A stretch of 64,000 nt of DNA from Calothrix anomala FACHB-343. Lineage in GTDB: Bacteria; Cyanobacteriota; Cyanobacteriia; Cyanobacteriales; Nostocaceae. The stretch spans positions 168,994 through 232,993 of the forward strand of contig NZ_JACJQG010000002.1 of the NCBI RefSeq assembly GCF_014696435.1, in the 5' to 3' direction. The position numbers were made by a program, and so were the translations under genes. The first letter of the stretch is position 1. Each line of letters starts with the position of its first letter. Below, in pieces: positions 1 to 8,149 of the stretch. The notes under the pieces are model-generated. The model was not told the DNA's origin, did not search any database, and saw only the letters and a program-made list of their open reading frames with translations.

Positions 1-1
1 G

Positions 2-412
2 GCTAGCTATTCTCATAATGACTACATTCGCTTTTTAGCTGAAGAAGGAATTTTAGGATTTAGCCTATTTTTGATTTTTATTTTTGCAGTATTTTTCCGT
101 CTAATTCAACTAGCTTACTCCGTTCCTTCTGGTTCTGCTAAACGCAATCTCTGCTTTGCCATGCTAGCGTTTTTCATATCCATGCTAGTAGGGATGATAG
201 CTGGAAATGTTTGGAGTCACACTACTATGTTCTTCTATTGGTGGACTTTATTAGCAGTTGCTGGCTGGGATTGGGATAAACCTGTAAATGTGGAAGATGA
301 TGCCAGTTCTGCTGCACAAAACCAGTCAAAATTCAATCATCCAAAGCCAAAAGATTTGACTGCTCAAAAAAATTCATTTCGCCGTCAATTACCACGCAGA
401 AGATTAGGTTAA
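2..412 (+). CDS. O-antigen polymerase/ligase family protein, C-terminal part (5' end outside window)
   Basis: The frame is open from the first complete codon and starts before the window, so only about 136 C-terminal residues are visible. They begin with SHNDYIRFLAEEGILG, the loop motif typical of the Wzy polymerase / WaaL ligase (O-antigen_lig) family, in which a periplasmic loop with a conserved His is followed by the last membrane helices. Two hydrophobic stretches follow, roughly LFLIFIFAVFFRL and AMLAFFISMLVGMIAGNV, then a hydrophilic tail rich in Lys, Gln and Arg. The next gene is a Wzx-type flippase on the same strand 90 bp downstream, so the two probably belong to one exopolysaccharide or lipopolysaccharide cluster lying mainly to the left. 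Whether it is a polymerase or a ligase cannot be told from this part. Confidence 0.8.
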   Translation, partial: ASYSHNDYIRFLAEEGILGFSLFLIFIFAVFFRLIQLAYSVPSGSAKRNLCFAMLAFFISMLVGMIAGNVWSHTTMFFYWWTLLAVAGWDWDKPVNVEDDASSAAQNQSKFNHPKPKDLTAQKNSFRRQLPRRRLG

Positions 413-502
413 ATCTTCAAAAAATTTATCAGTTTTTAGCTTTATATTTGTAACCATTAGCACTATGTTCCTTCTGTAAGTAAACAAAATTTTCGATCAT
501 AA

Positions 503-1912
503 ATGTCCCAATCAAAAGATATTAAAGGAAAAATTATTCGGGGTGGTGTCTCCATGACACTTAGGCAATTACTAGTCGCAGCACTTTCAATGGTGAATGT
601 GCTAGTAATTGCCCGAATGTTAGGCCCAGGATTATACGGTGTTGTCACTATTGTTTTAAGTATTTTTTATTTCTTAAACCAAGTCTGTCGCTTTGGATTG
701 CAGGTTTATTTGGTACGCCAGCCAAATCTTACAGATGAAGAGCCGATACAAATCCAAGCATTTTATAACTTTCTTGGCATAGTTATTTGTGCGGCGTTGT
801 TTTGTATTGCTCCGCTTATTGGTTGGTGGACGAAGGAGCAAGAAGTAACTTATGCATTACAAGCCATCTTACCTGCACTCTGGATGGATATGGTCAGTCG
901 GGTGCCAACTAGTATGTTGGAGCGAGAACTGAGTTTTGACAAAGTGGGATTGCTAGAGGCAGTTTCTAAAGTTGTGTTGTATGTTTCGGCAATACCTTTA
1001 GTATTAATCGGCTGGGGTTATTGGGGCCCAATTATTGGCACTGTTTTAGGTTATTTAGTACAGCTGATAATGGCATATTATTACTATCCTGTGCCTTGGC
1101 GCTGGCGCTGGCAATGGAAGGTAGTGAAACCTGCTGTAAATTATGGACTTACCTATTCTGGCTCGGATGCGATTTTAAATCTCCGCAGATTAAGGCTACC
1201 TTTGCTGGTAAGTCGTTTAGGAGGTACAGAAGTCGTTGGTTATATCAGTATTGCGATGCGATTGGCAGAACAGTTGGCAATCCTGCGGTTGGTGGTACGT
1301 CGGATGTCAATTAGTGTGATGGCAAAATTAGTAGATAAGCCAGAGCAAACACGCAATGCTATTAGTAAAGGTATGACATACCAAGCACTTTTAATTGGCC
1401 CAATTTGTGCTGCTTTTTCTTGTACTTCTGCTTGGTTAATTCCGTTGATGTTCTCCAAAGAATGGTTAATCAGTGCCCAAATCTTTCCTTTTATTGCTGT
1501 CGGAGTATTAGTAGGAGCAATTTTTGAATTGCATACATCTAGCTTGTATGCTGTGGGACGTAACTACGAAATTGCTCAACGCAATGCCTGGTATGTAGGT
1601 ATTCTTTGGTTAGCAACTATAATTTTCCTACCTTGGATGGGTTTATGGGGATACGGTTTGTCAGAAATTCTGGCTTTACCTACTTTTTACTTGCTTCATA
1701 CCTCAATTGTGAGGTTGTTCGGTTCTCCTAATTATTGGGATTCTTTTTGGATCACCTTAGTATCGACAATTTGTATGTTTGCAGGGGTTTTCTTACCGCC
1801 AATTGCGGCTGTAGGCTTACTGGTTGTTAGTTATGGGGCAATATTTATTTATTGTCCCGGTATCCGCAAGATTCCTGTGGATCTCTGGGCGGCGAGGAAA
1901 AAAGTTGCTTAA
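503..1912 (+). CDS. Oligosaccharide flippase / polysaccharide export protein (Wzx/PST type)
   Basis: 469 residues, almost entirely hydrophobic with about 12 to 14 predicted membrane helices and no large soluble domain, as in the Wzx/PST branch of the MATE/MVF superfamily. The N-terminus (KIIRGGVSMTLRQLLVAAL) followed by ARMLGPGLYGVVTIVLS is the standard start of these proteins. The family is thought to move lipid-linked oligosaccharide repeat units across the cytoplasmic membrane. The gene follows an O-antigen polymerase/ligase gene on the same strand and ends before a strong hairpin terminator, so it is likely the last gene of the polysaccharide operon. The sugar substrate cannot be inferred. 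Confidence 0.85.
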   Translation: MSQSKDIKGKIIRGGVSMTLRQLLVAALSMVNVLVIARMLGPGLYGVVTIVLSIFYFLNQVCRFGLQVYLVRQPNLTDEEPIQIQAFYNFLGIVICAALFCIAPLIGWWTKEQEVTYALQAILPALWMDMVSRVPTSMLERELSFDKVGLLEAVSKVVLYVSAIPLVLIGWGYWGPIIGTVLGYLVQLIMAYYYYPVPWRWRWQWKVVKPAVNYGLTYSGSDAILNLRRLRLPLLVSRLGGTEVVGYISIAMRLAEQLAILRLVVRRMSISVMAKLVDKPEQTRNAISKGMTYQALLIGPICAAFSCTSAWLIPLMFSKEWLISAQIFPFIAVGVLVGAIFELHTSSLYAVGRNYEIAQRNAWYVGILWLATIIFLPWMGLWGYGLSEILALPTFYLLHTSIVRLFGSPNYWDSFWITLVSTICMFAGVFLPPIAAVGLLVVSYGAIFIYCPGIRKIPVDLWAARKKVA

Positions 1913-1956
1913 ACAAGCTATTCTGCGTTTAAGTTGCACAATCCATCGTGAGGGCT

Positions 1957-1985
1957 GTTGACAGTTAACAGTTAACAGTTAACAG
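1957..1985. repeat. Heptamer tandem repeat, unit GTTAACA
   Basis: One GTTGACA followed by three GTTAACA units head to tail plus one base. This is a short tandemly repeated repetitive (STRR) sequence of the heptamer kind known from Nostocales. It lies between the flippase stop codon and its terminator. Confidence 0.9.
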
Positions 1986-2035
1986 CCCATATAAATAGTT
2001 ATGTAATTTAGATGCGCATCAGCTTAATTTTTGTC

Positions 2036-2067
2036 AAGCCTGCAGGTGTTCAATCTGCAGGCTTTTT
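2036..2067 (+). terminator. Rho-independent terminator after the polysaccharide genes
   Basis: Perfect 9-bp stem AGCCTGCAG / CTGCAGGCT with a 9-nt loop, followed by five T. It lies 125 bp downstream of the flippase stop codon. Confidence 0.8.
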
Positions 2068-2135
2068 CGTTTGAGATTGATGATTAGCGTAGACGCAAAG
2101 CGTTGTTAGCGTGTCGTTAGACATCGCTTGTGCTG

Positions 2136-2359
2136 ATACCAATTTACAGCAGTTTTCACCTATTTGAACCACATCTATCGTAGGGGCACGGTACCGACAA
2201 TCTGTTGGTACATACAATAATTTTACTAATGCCGTGCCCCTACAGCGTGGTCTATTTACCTGAAAATAGCTGTAAGTAGTGTTTGCAGCAGATCAATCAT
2301 AGAGGGCATGGCATTGCCATGCCCCTACCATCTGTCGCATTCTTTTTTCAATTTGGTAT
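2136..2359. mobile_element. Miniature element B, copy 1, interrupted by element A
   Basis: Ends are imperfect inverted repeats ATACCAATTT (2136-2145) and AATTTGGTAT (2350-2359). The right half contains the palindrome GGGCATGGCATTGCCATGCCC and then CATCTGTCGCATTC, both shared with the copies at 6615 and 36002. Compared with 6615, this copy is interrupted right after the left end by the 132-bp element A. No coding capacity. Confidence 0.75.
2144..2275. mobile_element. Miniature element A, copy 1
   Basis: 132 bp. The tips are inverted repeats TTACAGCAGTTTTCA and TGAAAATAGCTGTAA. Inside is a 64-bp core (2180-2243) bounded by perfect 12-bp inverted repeats GTAGGGGCACGG / CCGTGCCCCTAC. Other copies begin at 42733, 44238 and 63887. 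It encodes nothing, so it is MITE-like, dependent on a transposase elsewhere if mobile. It sits inside element B. Confidence 0.85.
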
Positions 2360-2407
2360 GAAAACTAGCTACAATTAAACTTTGAGTGAAAATTAATTGC
2401 TATAACA

Positions 2408-3850
2408 ATGAATCACTCCTACAGAAAAAATGTTGTCATTATTGGCGGAGGCCCTGCGGGATTAGGGGCCGCTTTAATGCTAGCCAAAAGAGGCTGGAAA
2501 GATATTACAGTTATTGAAAAAAGACCATCAGCAGATTACTACGAACCAGATAAATCTTTTAGTTATCAAATTGATGGAAGAGGGCAGAAATTAACCGATT
2601 TATTAGACATAACTACCAAAATTGCCGATTTGAGCGTGCCTAGTAATGACTTTTACTTGACTCTGATTCAAAAAGACGGCAAACGCAAAACAACAAAATT
2701 ACCTATTGTCGATTCTAAACGTAAAATGGCTTATTGGTTGCCAAGAGCGTCTTTTGTTCAAGTACTTTATCAAGAAATTCAACAACATTGGCAAGATGCA
2801 ATTCAGGTTTTATTTAATATTGAATGTATAGAAATTAAACAGAATTTAGATCGGTTAGAGATTATTACACAAAGTAAAAATCAGGAGCAACTAATCTTTG
2901 TTCCTAATCTGTTACTAGGTTGTGATGGATTAAACTCTATTGTGCGTGAAACTCTGCATCAAATGTCAGAGCGATCGCATTTATTTGATATGCAGAAATT
3001 TCCTTCTCCTAGCGCTGGTTTAAAATACAAAGTTCTCAGTTTACCGCCGCAATTTCCTTTATCAGAACAACCAGGAGATATATCGCAATCTACAATGGCT
3101 TATGCCATTAGGTCTAATTTTCAAGGGCTGAAAAAAGCAATTTCTCTTGGTTTATTACCCTTAAAAAATCAGGATTTTCCCAGAACTGCAAATATTATTG
3201 CTTATCCAGATCATCAAATATGGCAGTTAAAAACTAAGGAAGAAGTTGCAGATTTTTTTAAACAAGCATTTCCTCAAATACCTATAGAAAAAATTATTTC
3301 TCCTGAAGAAATAGATAGATTTACATCTAGTGAAGGTGGTAAGTTTCCGATACCGCAATATTGTGAGGGATTGTATAAAATTTTGGGTAACCCTGATAAC
3401 AATGAAGGCACAGCCGTAATTTTATTTGGTGATGCGGTTCATTGTTTTCCCCCTGATATTGGACAAGGAGTAAATTCTGCTTTGGAAGATATTTATGTTT
3501 TTCAGGAAATATTAGCTGATACTCAAGATAATTTATCTCAAGCCCTTCCTCAATATCAAAAAATACGCCAACCGGATGTGCAAGCTTTAATTCGGTTAGT
3601 ACAAATTAGTTATCCTTGGCAATATAATCAAGACCCTTTACAAAAACGTTTATGGAGTCTGAATTTATTTTTGCGTTTAGTTTTGAGTAAGTTGTTACCT
3701 TTTGTATTTCATCCTCATTCTTTTGTACTGATTCAAAATCATGAACTATCTTACTCAGAAATTGTGGCTAAAAGTAACCGCACTACTCAAATTTTGTTAA
3801 TTTTGACAGTTTTGACAATATTAATTTTCATGGGGAGTTTTCTACCTTGA
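2408..3850 (+). CDS. FAD-dependent monooxygenase, kynurenine-3-monooxygenase-like, with C-terminal membrane anchor
   Basis: 480 residues. The N-terminus has the dinucleotide-binding fold VVIIGGGPAGLGAALML (about residues 9-25) followed by an acidic residue ending strand 2 (TVIEKRP). The second FAD motif, LFGDAVHCFPPDIGQGVNSA (about residues 338-357), is the GD motif of the p-hydroxybenzoate hydroxylase / kynurenine monooxygenase family. A hydrophobic C-terminal segment (QILLILTVLTILIFMGSFL) suggests membrane anchoring, as in kynurenine 3-monooxygenases. These enzymes hydroxylate aromatic substrates using NAD(P)H and oxygen. The gene stands alone between two repeat-rich spacers and no pathway partner is adjacent, so the substrate is unknown. 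Confidence 0.75.
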   Translation: MNHSYRKNVVIIGGGPAGLGAALMLAKRGWKDITVIEKRPSADYYEPDKSFSYQIDGRGQKLTDLLDITTKIADLSVPSNDFYLTLIQKDGKRKTTKLPIVDSKRKMAYWLPRASFVQVLYQEIQQHWQDAIQVLFNIECIEIKQNLDRLEIITQSKNQEQLIFVPNLLLGCDGLNSIVRETLHQMSERSHLFDMQKFPSPSAGLKYKVLSLPPQFPLSEQPGDISQSTMAYAIRSNFQGLKKAISLGLLPLKNQDFPRTANIIAYPDHQIWQLKTKEEVADFFKQAFPQIPIEKIISPEEIDRFTSSEGGKFPIPQYCEGLYKILGNPDNNEGTAVILFGDAVHCFPPDIGQGVNSALEDIYVFQEILADTQDNLSQALPQYQKIRQPDVQALIRLVQISYPWQYNQDPLQKRLWSLNLFLRLVLSKLLPFVFHPHSFVLIQNHELSYSEIVAKSNRTTQILLILTVLTILIFMGSFLP

Positions 3851-3855
3851 AAATA

Positions 3856-3887
3856 GGGGCTAGGGGCTAGAGGCTAGGGGCTAGGGG
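3856..3887. repeat. Heptamer tandem repeat, unit GGGGCTA
   Basis: Four heptamers (one with an A for G) immediately after the monooxygenase stop codon. The same unit recurs near 15824-15840 in the opposite sense. Confidence 0.85.
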
Positions 3888-4117
3888 AGAGAGATTTTGA
3901 TATTTGGTTGTGGATTTTACTGTGAGGGGCTGATTTGAAATTCAATTTAATCCTTAGTATTGCGCGATCGCTTGTTCTTCCCCTAATGTTGAATTTGAAA
4001 TCAATAGCAATTTGATTTGCTATGCTCCTCAATTGCAACAAAAGAGGATACATCTGGTGAATGGTAGGTTTGACCCCACAATACCAATACAAACAGTTCT
4101 CTGGCATACCCAATATA

Positions 4118-4210
4118 CCGCCCCCAGGCTGGAAGCCTGGGGCTATCAGTACGAAGCCTGCCAAAGCAGGCTTTGTTTGATTAGCCGCACCCTTCTAGGG
4201 TGACGGCGGG
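4118..4210. repeat. Multi-hairpin palindromic repeat C, copy 1
   Basis: Four nested or successive hairpins: outer CCGCC / GGCGG, then CCCAGGCT / AGCCTGGG, AAGCCTGC / GCAGGCTT and CACCCT / AGGGTG. Related copies lie at 6789, 17497, 17930 and 35812. Such arrays resemble palindromic, transposon-derived repeats of cyanobacteria. The rest of the 3851-4337 spacer holds no credible gene. Confidence 0.75.
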
Positions 4211-4337
4211 ATTCTGGAATCAGCGAGGGGTTGTACTCTAGGTTTAGCAGTAGTATCCTTTAAAAAGTTAGGGATCTGATTTTTCACGAATGATTTAGGG
4301 CTGCTAGGAATTGACCAAAAATCTCTGCTTCTAAAAA

Positions 4338-6020
4338 TTAAATTCCATGACTCTTACCAATCACCCAATTTCTCCGGAAAAATCTTGCTAAGGCAGATTC
4401 TTCTAATGATAAATAAATTGGTCTGCCATGAGGACAGGTGCGAGGGTTACGAGTACGTTGCCATTGATCTAAAAGTGTTTGCATTTCTGGCAAACTCATC
4501 GGTGTACCATTACGAATAGCGCTGCGACAAGCAACTGCTACTTGGGCTGTTTGTAAATCGCCGCCTAAACTTAGTTCTAAAATTGCATCGGCACAATCTT
4601 CTCTATGCTGCAACATTGCAGGTATATTTCTGACTGCCCAAAGTTGTTCGCCAAAGGGTTCTATATCTAAATTTATACGTTGTAATTGTGCTACTTGTTT
4701 TGGTGATAATTGATAAAGAATGATTGCCGGTTCAACAGGAATTAGTTGCCAATCATCGCATAATTGTTCATACAAAACTCTTTCATGGGCAATGTGTTGT
4801 TCTACTAACCAAAGTCCTTGAGGATGTTCCACTACAATATATGTATTGCTAACTTGAGCAACAGCTTTTAAAGAATAAGGATTGCTGATTTCTGCGTTCT
4901 GATTGTTATCGCCTTCACCGGGATTTTTGGGATGAAAATTGTAACCGCCTTTGGCTTCTGCGGCTTTGAGTAATTTACTCACACGCGATATATGAACCGA
5001 CTCTTTAATATTAGCGGAACTGAGGCGGAGGGCTTGCTCAATTGCTTGGTTAACTTGTTCTTGCCAATAGGTGACTTCGTTGAGGTATATTTCTGTTTTG
5101 GCGGGGTTGCGATTCCAGTTAATTTGATCGGGAGCAATGAGCAGATGTAATAAACATACTGGATAGCGATCGCGTGGTAATGTGCGATGAAATGCTGTTA
5201 AAATCGTTTGCTCTAGTTCTGGAGACTTCACCATCCGCCCGTTAAAGGCTACACGTACCCAGTCTGGACGATGGCGATGACAGCGATCTGGCAATCCTAC
5301 CACTAATAAAAGTTCGGAATTCTCCGGTTGGGGTATAGCTAATTTCACCTCTTGCAAATCGGCTGCTTTAACTTGGGGGATAAACTGAGGCAATAATTGT
5401 TTTAGCGATGTCGCCGGATAGATAGCGAACCATTCACGGTCATTTTGGCGAATCTGCCAGTTAACATGGGGATGACATAGAGCGATTTGCTGAATTGTGG
5501 CTTGTACGGCTTTCATTTGCTGGGCTAGGGCTGGTAAACCCTGACGCCGGGCTGGACAATTAGCAAATAAATTGGAGACTGTGACTACTGTACCAGGAGC
5601 GATCGCGGCAATTTCTACTCGTTCTGCTTTCCCGGCTTCACTATAAGTTACCCGCCAGCCAAAATTCTCATTTGCGGGACGACTTAAAATTTCTAAACTT
5701 GCTAAATTGGTCAAACTATGCAGTGCTTCCCCACGGAAACCTAAGCTGCTAATTTTCCATAAGTCTGCACTACTATAAATCTTACTGGTGCTATGTGTAG
5801 TAGCGGCTTTTTCCAAGTCTTCTAAGTTCATTCCGCAACCGTTGTCAGCTACGGTAATTCGCCACTGTTGCGGCCATAAAGAAACGACAATTCGCGTTGC
5901 GCCAGCATCTAAGGAATTTTCTACCAATTCGCGCACGACAGCAGCCAAAGAGTCAATTACCTCTCCGGCGGTAATTAGATATACTACTTCTGTTGGTAAA
6001 GCGTGAATAGTAGATGTCAT
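4338..6020 (-). CDS. mutL: DNA mismatch repair protein MutL
   Basis: 560 residues. The N-terminal GHKL ATPase shows ELVENSLDAGATRI with the catalytic Glu at about residue 31, DNGCG (59-63), THSTSKI and GFRGEAL. The C-terminal dimerisation and endonuclease region has EQHIAHERVLYE, a variant of the metal-binding DQHAxxE-x4-E motif, and the late CPHGRP motif, so this is a MutL with a likely nicking domain, as in bacteria lacking MutH. MutL couples MutS mismatch recognition to strand incision. The gene is transcribed away from the rhodanese gene, and no mutS is in the window. The linker between the domains, about residues 330-390, is short. Confidence 0.95.
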   Translation of the reverse strand: MTSTIHALPTEVVYLITAGEVIDSLAAVVRELVENSLDAGATRIVVSLWPQQWRITVADNGCGMNLEDLEKAATTHSTSKIYSSADLWKISSLGFRGEALHSLTNLASLEILSRPANENFGWRVTYSEAGKAERVEIAAIAPGTVVTVSNLFANCPARRQGLPALAQQMKAVQATIQQIALCHPHVNWQIRQNDREWFAIYPATSLKQLLPQFIPQVKAADLQEVKLAIPQPENSELLLVVGLPDRCHRHRPDWVRVAFNGRMVKSPELEQTILTAFHRTLPRDRYPVCLLHLLIAPDQINWNRNPAKTEIYLNEVTYWQEQVNQAIEQALRLSSANIKESVHISRVSKLLKAAEAKGGYNFHPKNPGEGDNNQNAEISNPYSLKAVAQVSNTYIVVEHPQGLWLVEQHIAHERVLYEQLCDDWQLIPVEPAIILYQLSPKQVAQLQRINLDIEPFGEQLWAVRNIPAMLQHREDCADAILELSLGGDLQTAQVAVACRSAIRNGTPMSLPEMQTLLDQWQRTRNPRTCPHGRPIYLSLEESALARFFRRNWVIGKSHGI

Positions 6021-6172
6021 AAATTACAGTGTAGGCGAATAGCCAACCACTGAATAGAATATGCAATTTTGATTACTACTTTCAAAGAATTTTTATTAAT
6101 TGTAAAGAAATGTCGATTGAAATTAGATTTTTGATAGATTGCTTTTAAGGTTATTAAGCTTATAAGCGGAAA

Positions 6173-6514
6173 ATGCCGATGAGTAACAGTTTAGCCACGG
6201 ATGCCCACGATTTAAAGCTGCGTCTAGAATGGGGACACCCAGCTTTAACAATTATTGATGTACGCGATCGCCAAACATACAATCAAGGCCATATTAGCGG
6301 CGCAATACCCATCCCTTTGAGTGAACTAGCGCAAAGAGCTAAAACTTCTTTGCATACACAACGCCATATCTATGTTTATGGATCTGACGATCAACAATCA
6401 GCTAGTGCTACTCAAACACTCAAAGCGGCTGGGTTTGCAGAAGTTTCTGCTATTCTAGGTGGTCTTGCTGGCTGGAAAGCTGCTGGCGGCGCTACAGAAG
6501 GCCCAGGAGCTTAA
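6173..6514 (+). CDS. Rhodanese-fold protein lacking the catalytic cysteine
   Basis: 113 residues forming a single rhodanese domain: TIIDVRDRQTYNQGHISGAIPIPLSEL, then the active-site loop and the closing GGLAGWKAAGG. The loop that should carry the persulfide Cys (usually YCxxGxRS) reads IYVYGSDDQQSAS, with Gly70 in the Cys position. The fold is clear but sulfurtransferase activity is unlikely; a binding or regulatory role is possible. ATG codons at 6173 and 6179 are both plausible starts. It is divergent from mutL with about 150 bp between them, which probably holds both promoters. Confidence 0.8.
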   Translation: MPMSNSLATDAHDLKLRLEWGHPALTIIDVRDRQTYNQGHISGAIPIPLSELAQRAKTSLHTQRHIYVYGSDDQQSASATQTLKAAGFAEVSAILGGLAGWKAAGGATEGPGA

Positions 6515-6614
6515 TTATTGTTTGTTAATATTGTTTGGTTTCTGTGTACTGTACGTTGTACAGTACAATTTTTTTTCGATATTAAATCACAAAATTATTC
6601 GATCACTCTAAGTA

Positions 6615-6712
6615 ATACCAATTTAAATAATGTTTGCGGCACATCAATATATTCTAAAGGGCATGGCAATACCATGCCCCTAACATCTGTCGCCTTCTTT
6701 TTTCAAATTAAA
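6615..6712. mobile_element. Miniature element B, copy 2 (uninterrupted)
   Basis: Starts ATACCAATTT, then TGTTTGCGGCACATC, the palindromic GGGCATGGCAATACCATGCCC, CATCTGTCGCCTTC, and a decayed right end. This copy lacks element A and serves as the empty-site comparison for the copy at 2136. Confidence 0.7.
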
Positions 6713-6788
6713 GGTTTGTAGTGAGGACTTTAGTTCGCAAATAAGGAATTCAGTCCTAATAACGTTTCTGGATGAAGATACGCTTAAT

Positions 6789-6843
6789 TAGCCTACGAAG
6801 GTAGGCTTTGTTTATGTAGCCCCACCCTTATAGGGTGAGGGCG
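6789..6843. repeat. Palindromic repeat C, copy 2
   Basis: Hairpin TAGCCTACGAAGGTAGGCT followed by CCCCACCCTTATAGGGTGAG. It sits just past the 3' end of the adenosine-deaminase-family gene and could act as its 3' hairpin. Confidence 0.7.
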
Positions 6844-6857
6844 AATATAACGCAACT

Positions 6858-7901
6858 TTACTCTCTCATTGCTAAAACTTTGGGTAATTCCGGCTTTAAC
6901 AATCCATTCAATAATGATGCAGGATGTTCGCTATGAGGCCATGCAAAAGCATGACGAAACGCCGCATCTTGACAAGCTTGCAACTGTTTAAAGTTAATAA
7001 TGTCGTATGTCAAAAGATTTTCATACTCAAATGGCAAACGTACATTATGCAACCCGGCGTTATCAGTACAGATAGCAATATCTACCCCAGTTTCAAAACA
7101 ACGGTCAAAAACTAACTTCAGTTGACGTATATCTTGTAAAGTTCCAGTTTTGAGGTAAGTTGTGGGACAAACTTCTAAACATTGTCCCCTTTGAGCGACA
7201 GATGGTAACAACTCAGGATGCAGTAATGGTATTTGGATTCCGTGACCAATCCGTTTGAGATATGGTAAAAGTTCTGTGTAACAACCGGCGGTGGTTTCAT
7301 AAAGATGTCCTGTAGTGTTAATCCCTAGAGAACAAGCATATTCATACAGGCTAATCCATTCTTCCATGCGCTCGGCATAGTAGCTATCACCGCCAGCGAT
7401 ATCTACGCCACAAACATACTGTTTGTTTTGCGCCGCTAAGTCAACAATTGCTTTATTAACTTCATAGGGTAGGCGCGAGTGCATACAAAGAATTTGGCTA
7501 GTGACAATGGGATATTCTTCTATCTGACTAGCACGCCCTACAACCTCAACAATTTCTGCCATCTTATCAATTCTGGCGGATTGATTTAGATGTTCTGGCG
7601 TGCGGAGATAGGGAGTGTAGCGTAGTTCTAAATAAGCCAAATTCTCAAATATATAAGCACCCCGTAATAGGCGATAAATAAAGTAAGGTAAGGTTTCTAC
7701 AGTCTGTACGCTTTCTACTAGGGTATGCAATTCTAAATACTCATCTAGGGTGTTGCGTGGTCTAGTATAAAAGTCTTCAAATTCTGGATAATCAGCAAAT
7801 CGGGAAATTAACTCTGATGCATGTCTCTCGAAATATCGCCATAACACACGAGGTACTACCGAACCGCCCAAATGCCGATGCAATTCAGCGTATAAAGCCA
7901 T
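6858..7901 (-). CDS. Adenosine deaminase family metal-dependent hydrolase
   Basis: 347 residues from the ATG at 7901. Family landmarks are in order: the metal-binding HxH in ELHRHLGGS (His8, His10), GHLYET in the place of the HAGE motif, the RIGHGI motif, CPTTYLKTG in the place of CPTSN, and ICTDNAG in the place of the late metal-binding TDDP. Together they support a TIM-barrel nucleoside or adenine deaminase fold, but several motif residues differ from true adenosine deaminase, so the substrate is uncertain. The frame stays open 60 codons further upstream, but that extension reads through a TTGGGCA heptamer array (MPNAQCP repeated) and is rejected as coding. Confidence 0.75.
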   Translation of the reverse strand: MALYAELHRHLGGSVVPRVLWRYFERHASELISRFADYPEFEDFYTRPRNTLDEYLELHTLVESVQTVETLPYFIYRLLRGAYIFENLAYLELRYTPYLRTPEHLNQSARIDKMAEIVEVVGRASQIEEYPIVTSQILCMHSRLPYEVNKAIVDLAAQNKQYVCGVDIAGGDSYYAERMEEWISLYEYACSLGINTTGHLYETTAGCYTELLPYLKRIGHGIQIPLLHPELLPSVAQRGQCLEVCPTTYLKTGTLQDIRQLKLVFDRCFETGVDIAICTDNAGLHNVRLPFEYENLLTYDIINFKQLQACQDAAFRHAFAWPHSEHPASLLNGLLKPELPKVLAMRE

Positions 7902-8010
7902 AGTGGTGTTTTCCGGAGAAATTTTAATAATCTTAACAATAGGATAGCGAAAAAAAATCTTTGTCTGTAGGAATATTCGTAAAGGTATTGTTAATTTATG
8001 ACATTGGGTA

Positions 8011-8089
8011 TGGGGCATTGGGCATTGGGCATTGGGCATTGGGCATTGGGCATTGGGCATTGGGCATTGGGCATTGGGCATTGGGCATT
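8011..8089. repeat. Heptamer tandem repeat, unit TTGGGCA
   Basis: About eleven head-to-tail heptamers, the longest such array in the window. It ends directly in an AGAGACGCGAT palindrome. Because 7 is not a multiple of 3, three units make a 7-residue peptide repeat, which creates a spurious open frame on the minus strand. Confidence 0.95.
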
Positions 8090-8119
8090 AGAGACGCGAT
8101 TCATCGCGTCTGTACAATT
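8090..8119. repeat. Palindromic repeat D (GACGCGAT/ATCGCGTC), copy 1
   Basis: Stem AGACGCGAT / ATCGCGTCT with a 1 to 2 nt centre, followed by GTACAATT. The family recurs at 15758 (double), 18086 (degenerate), 21913, 24023, 24919, 26092 and 38708, almost always touching a heptamer array. Confidence 0.85.
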
Positions 8120-8149
8120 TATCGAGGGTGGCGATGAGTATTTTTATGC

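Noticed and set aside
3874-4203. Open frames on both strands in the spacer before mutL
   Set aside because: They translate the palindromic repeat C and have no recognisable features.
6518-6721. 67-codon open frame after the rhodanese gene
   Set aside because: It runs through miniature element B and has no protein-like composition.
7902-8081. 60-codon N-terminal extension of the adenosine-deaminase-family gene with MPNAQCP repeats
   Set aside because: It is a translation of the TTGGGCA heptamer array plus spacer; the family N-terminus begins at the ATG at 7901.
8011-8089. CRISPR-like signal in heptamer arrays here and at other sites
   Set aside because: The period is 7 bp with no spacers; these are STRR sequences.
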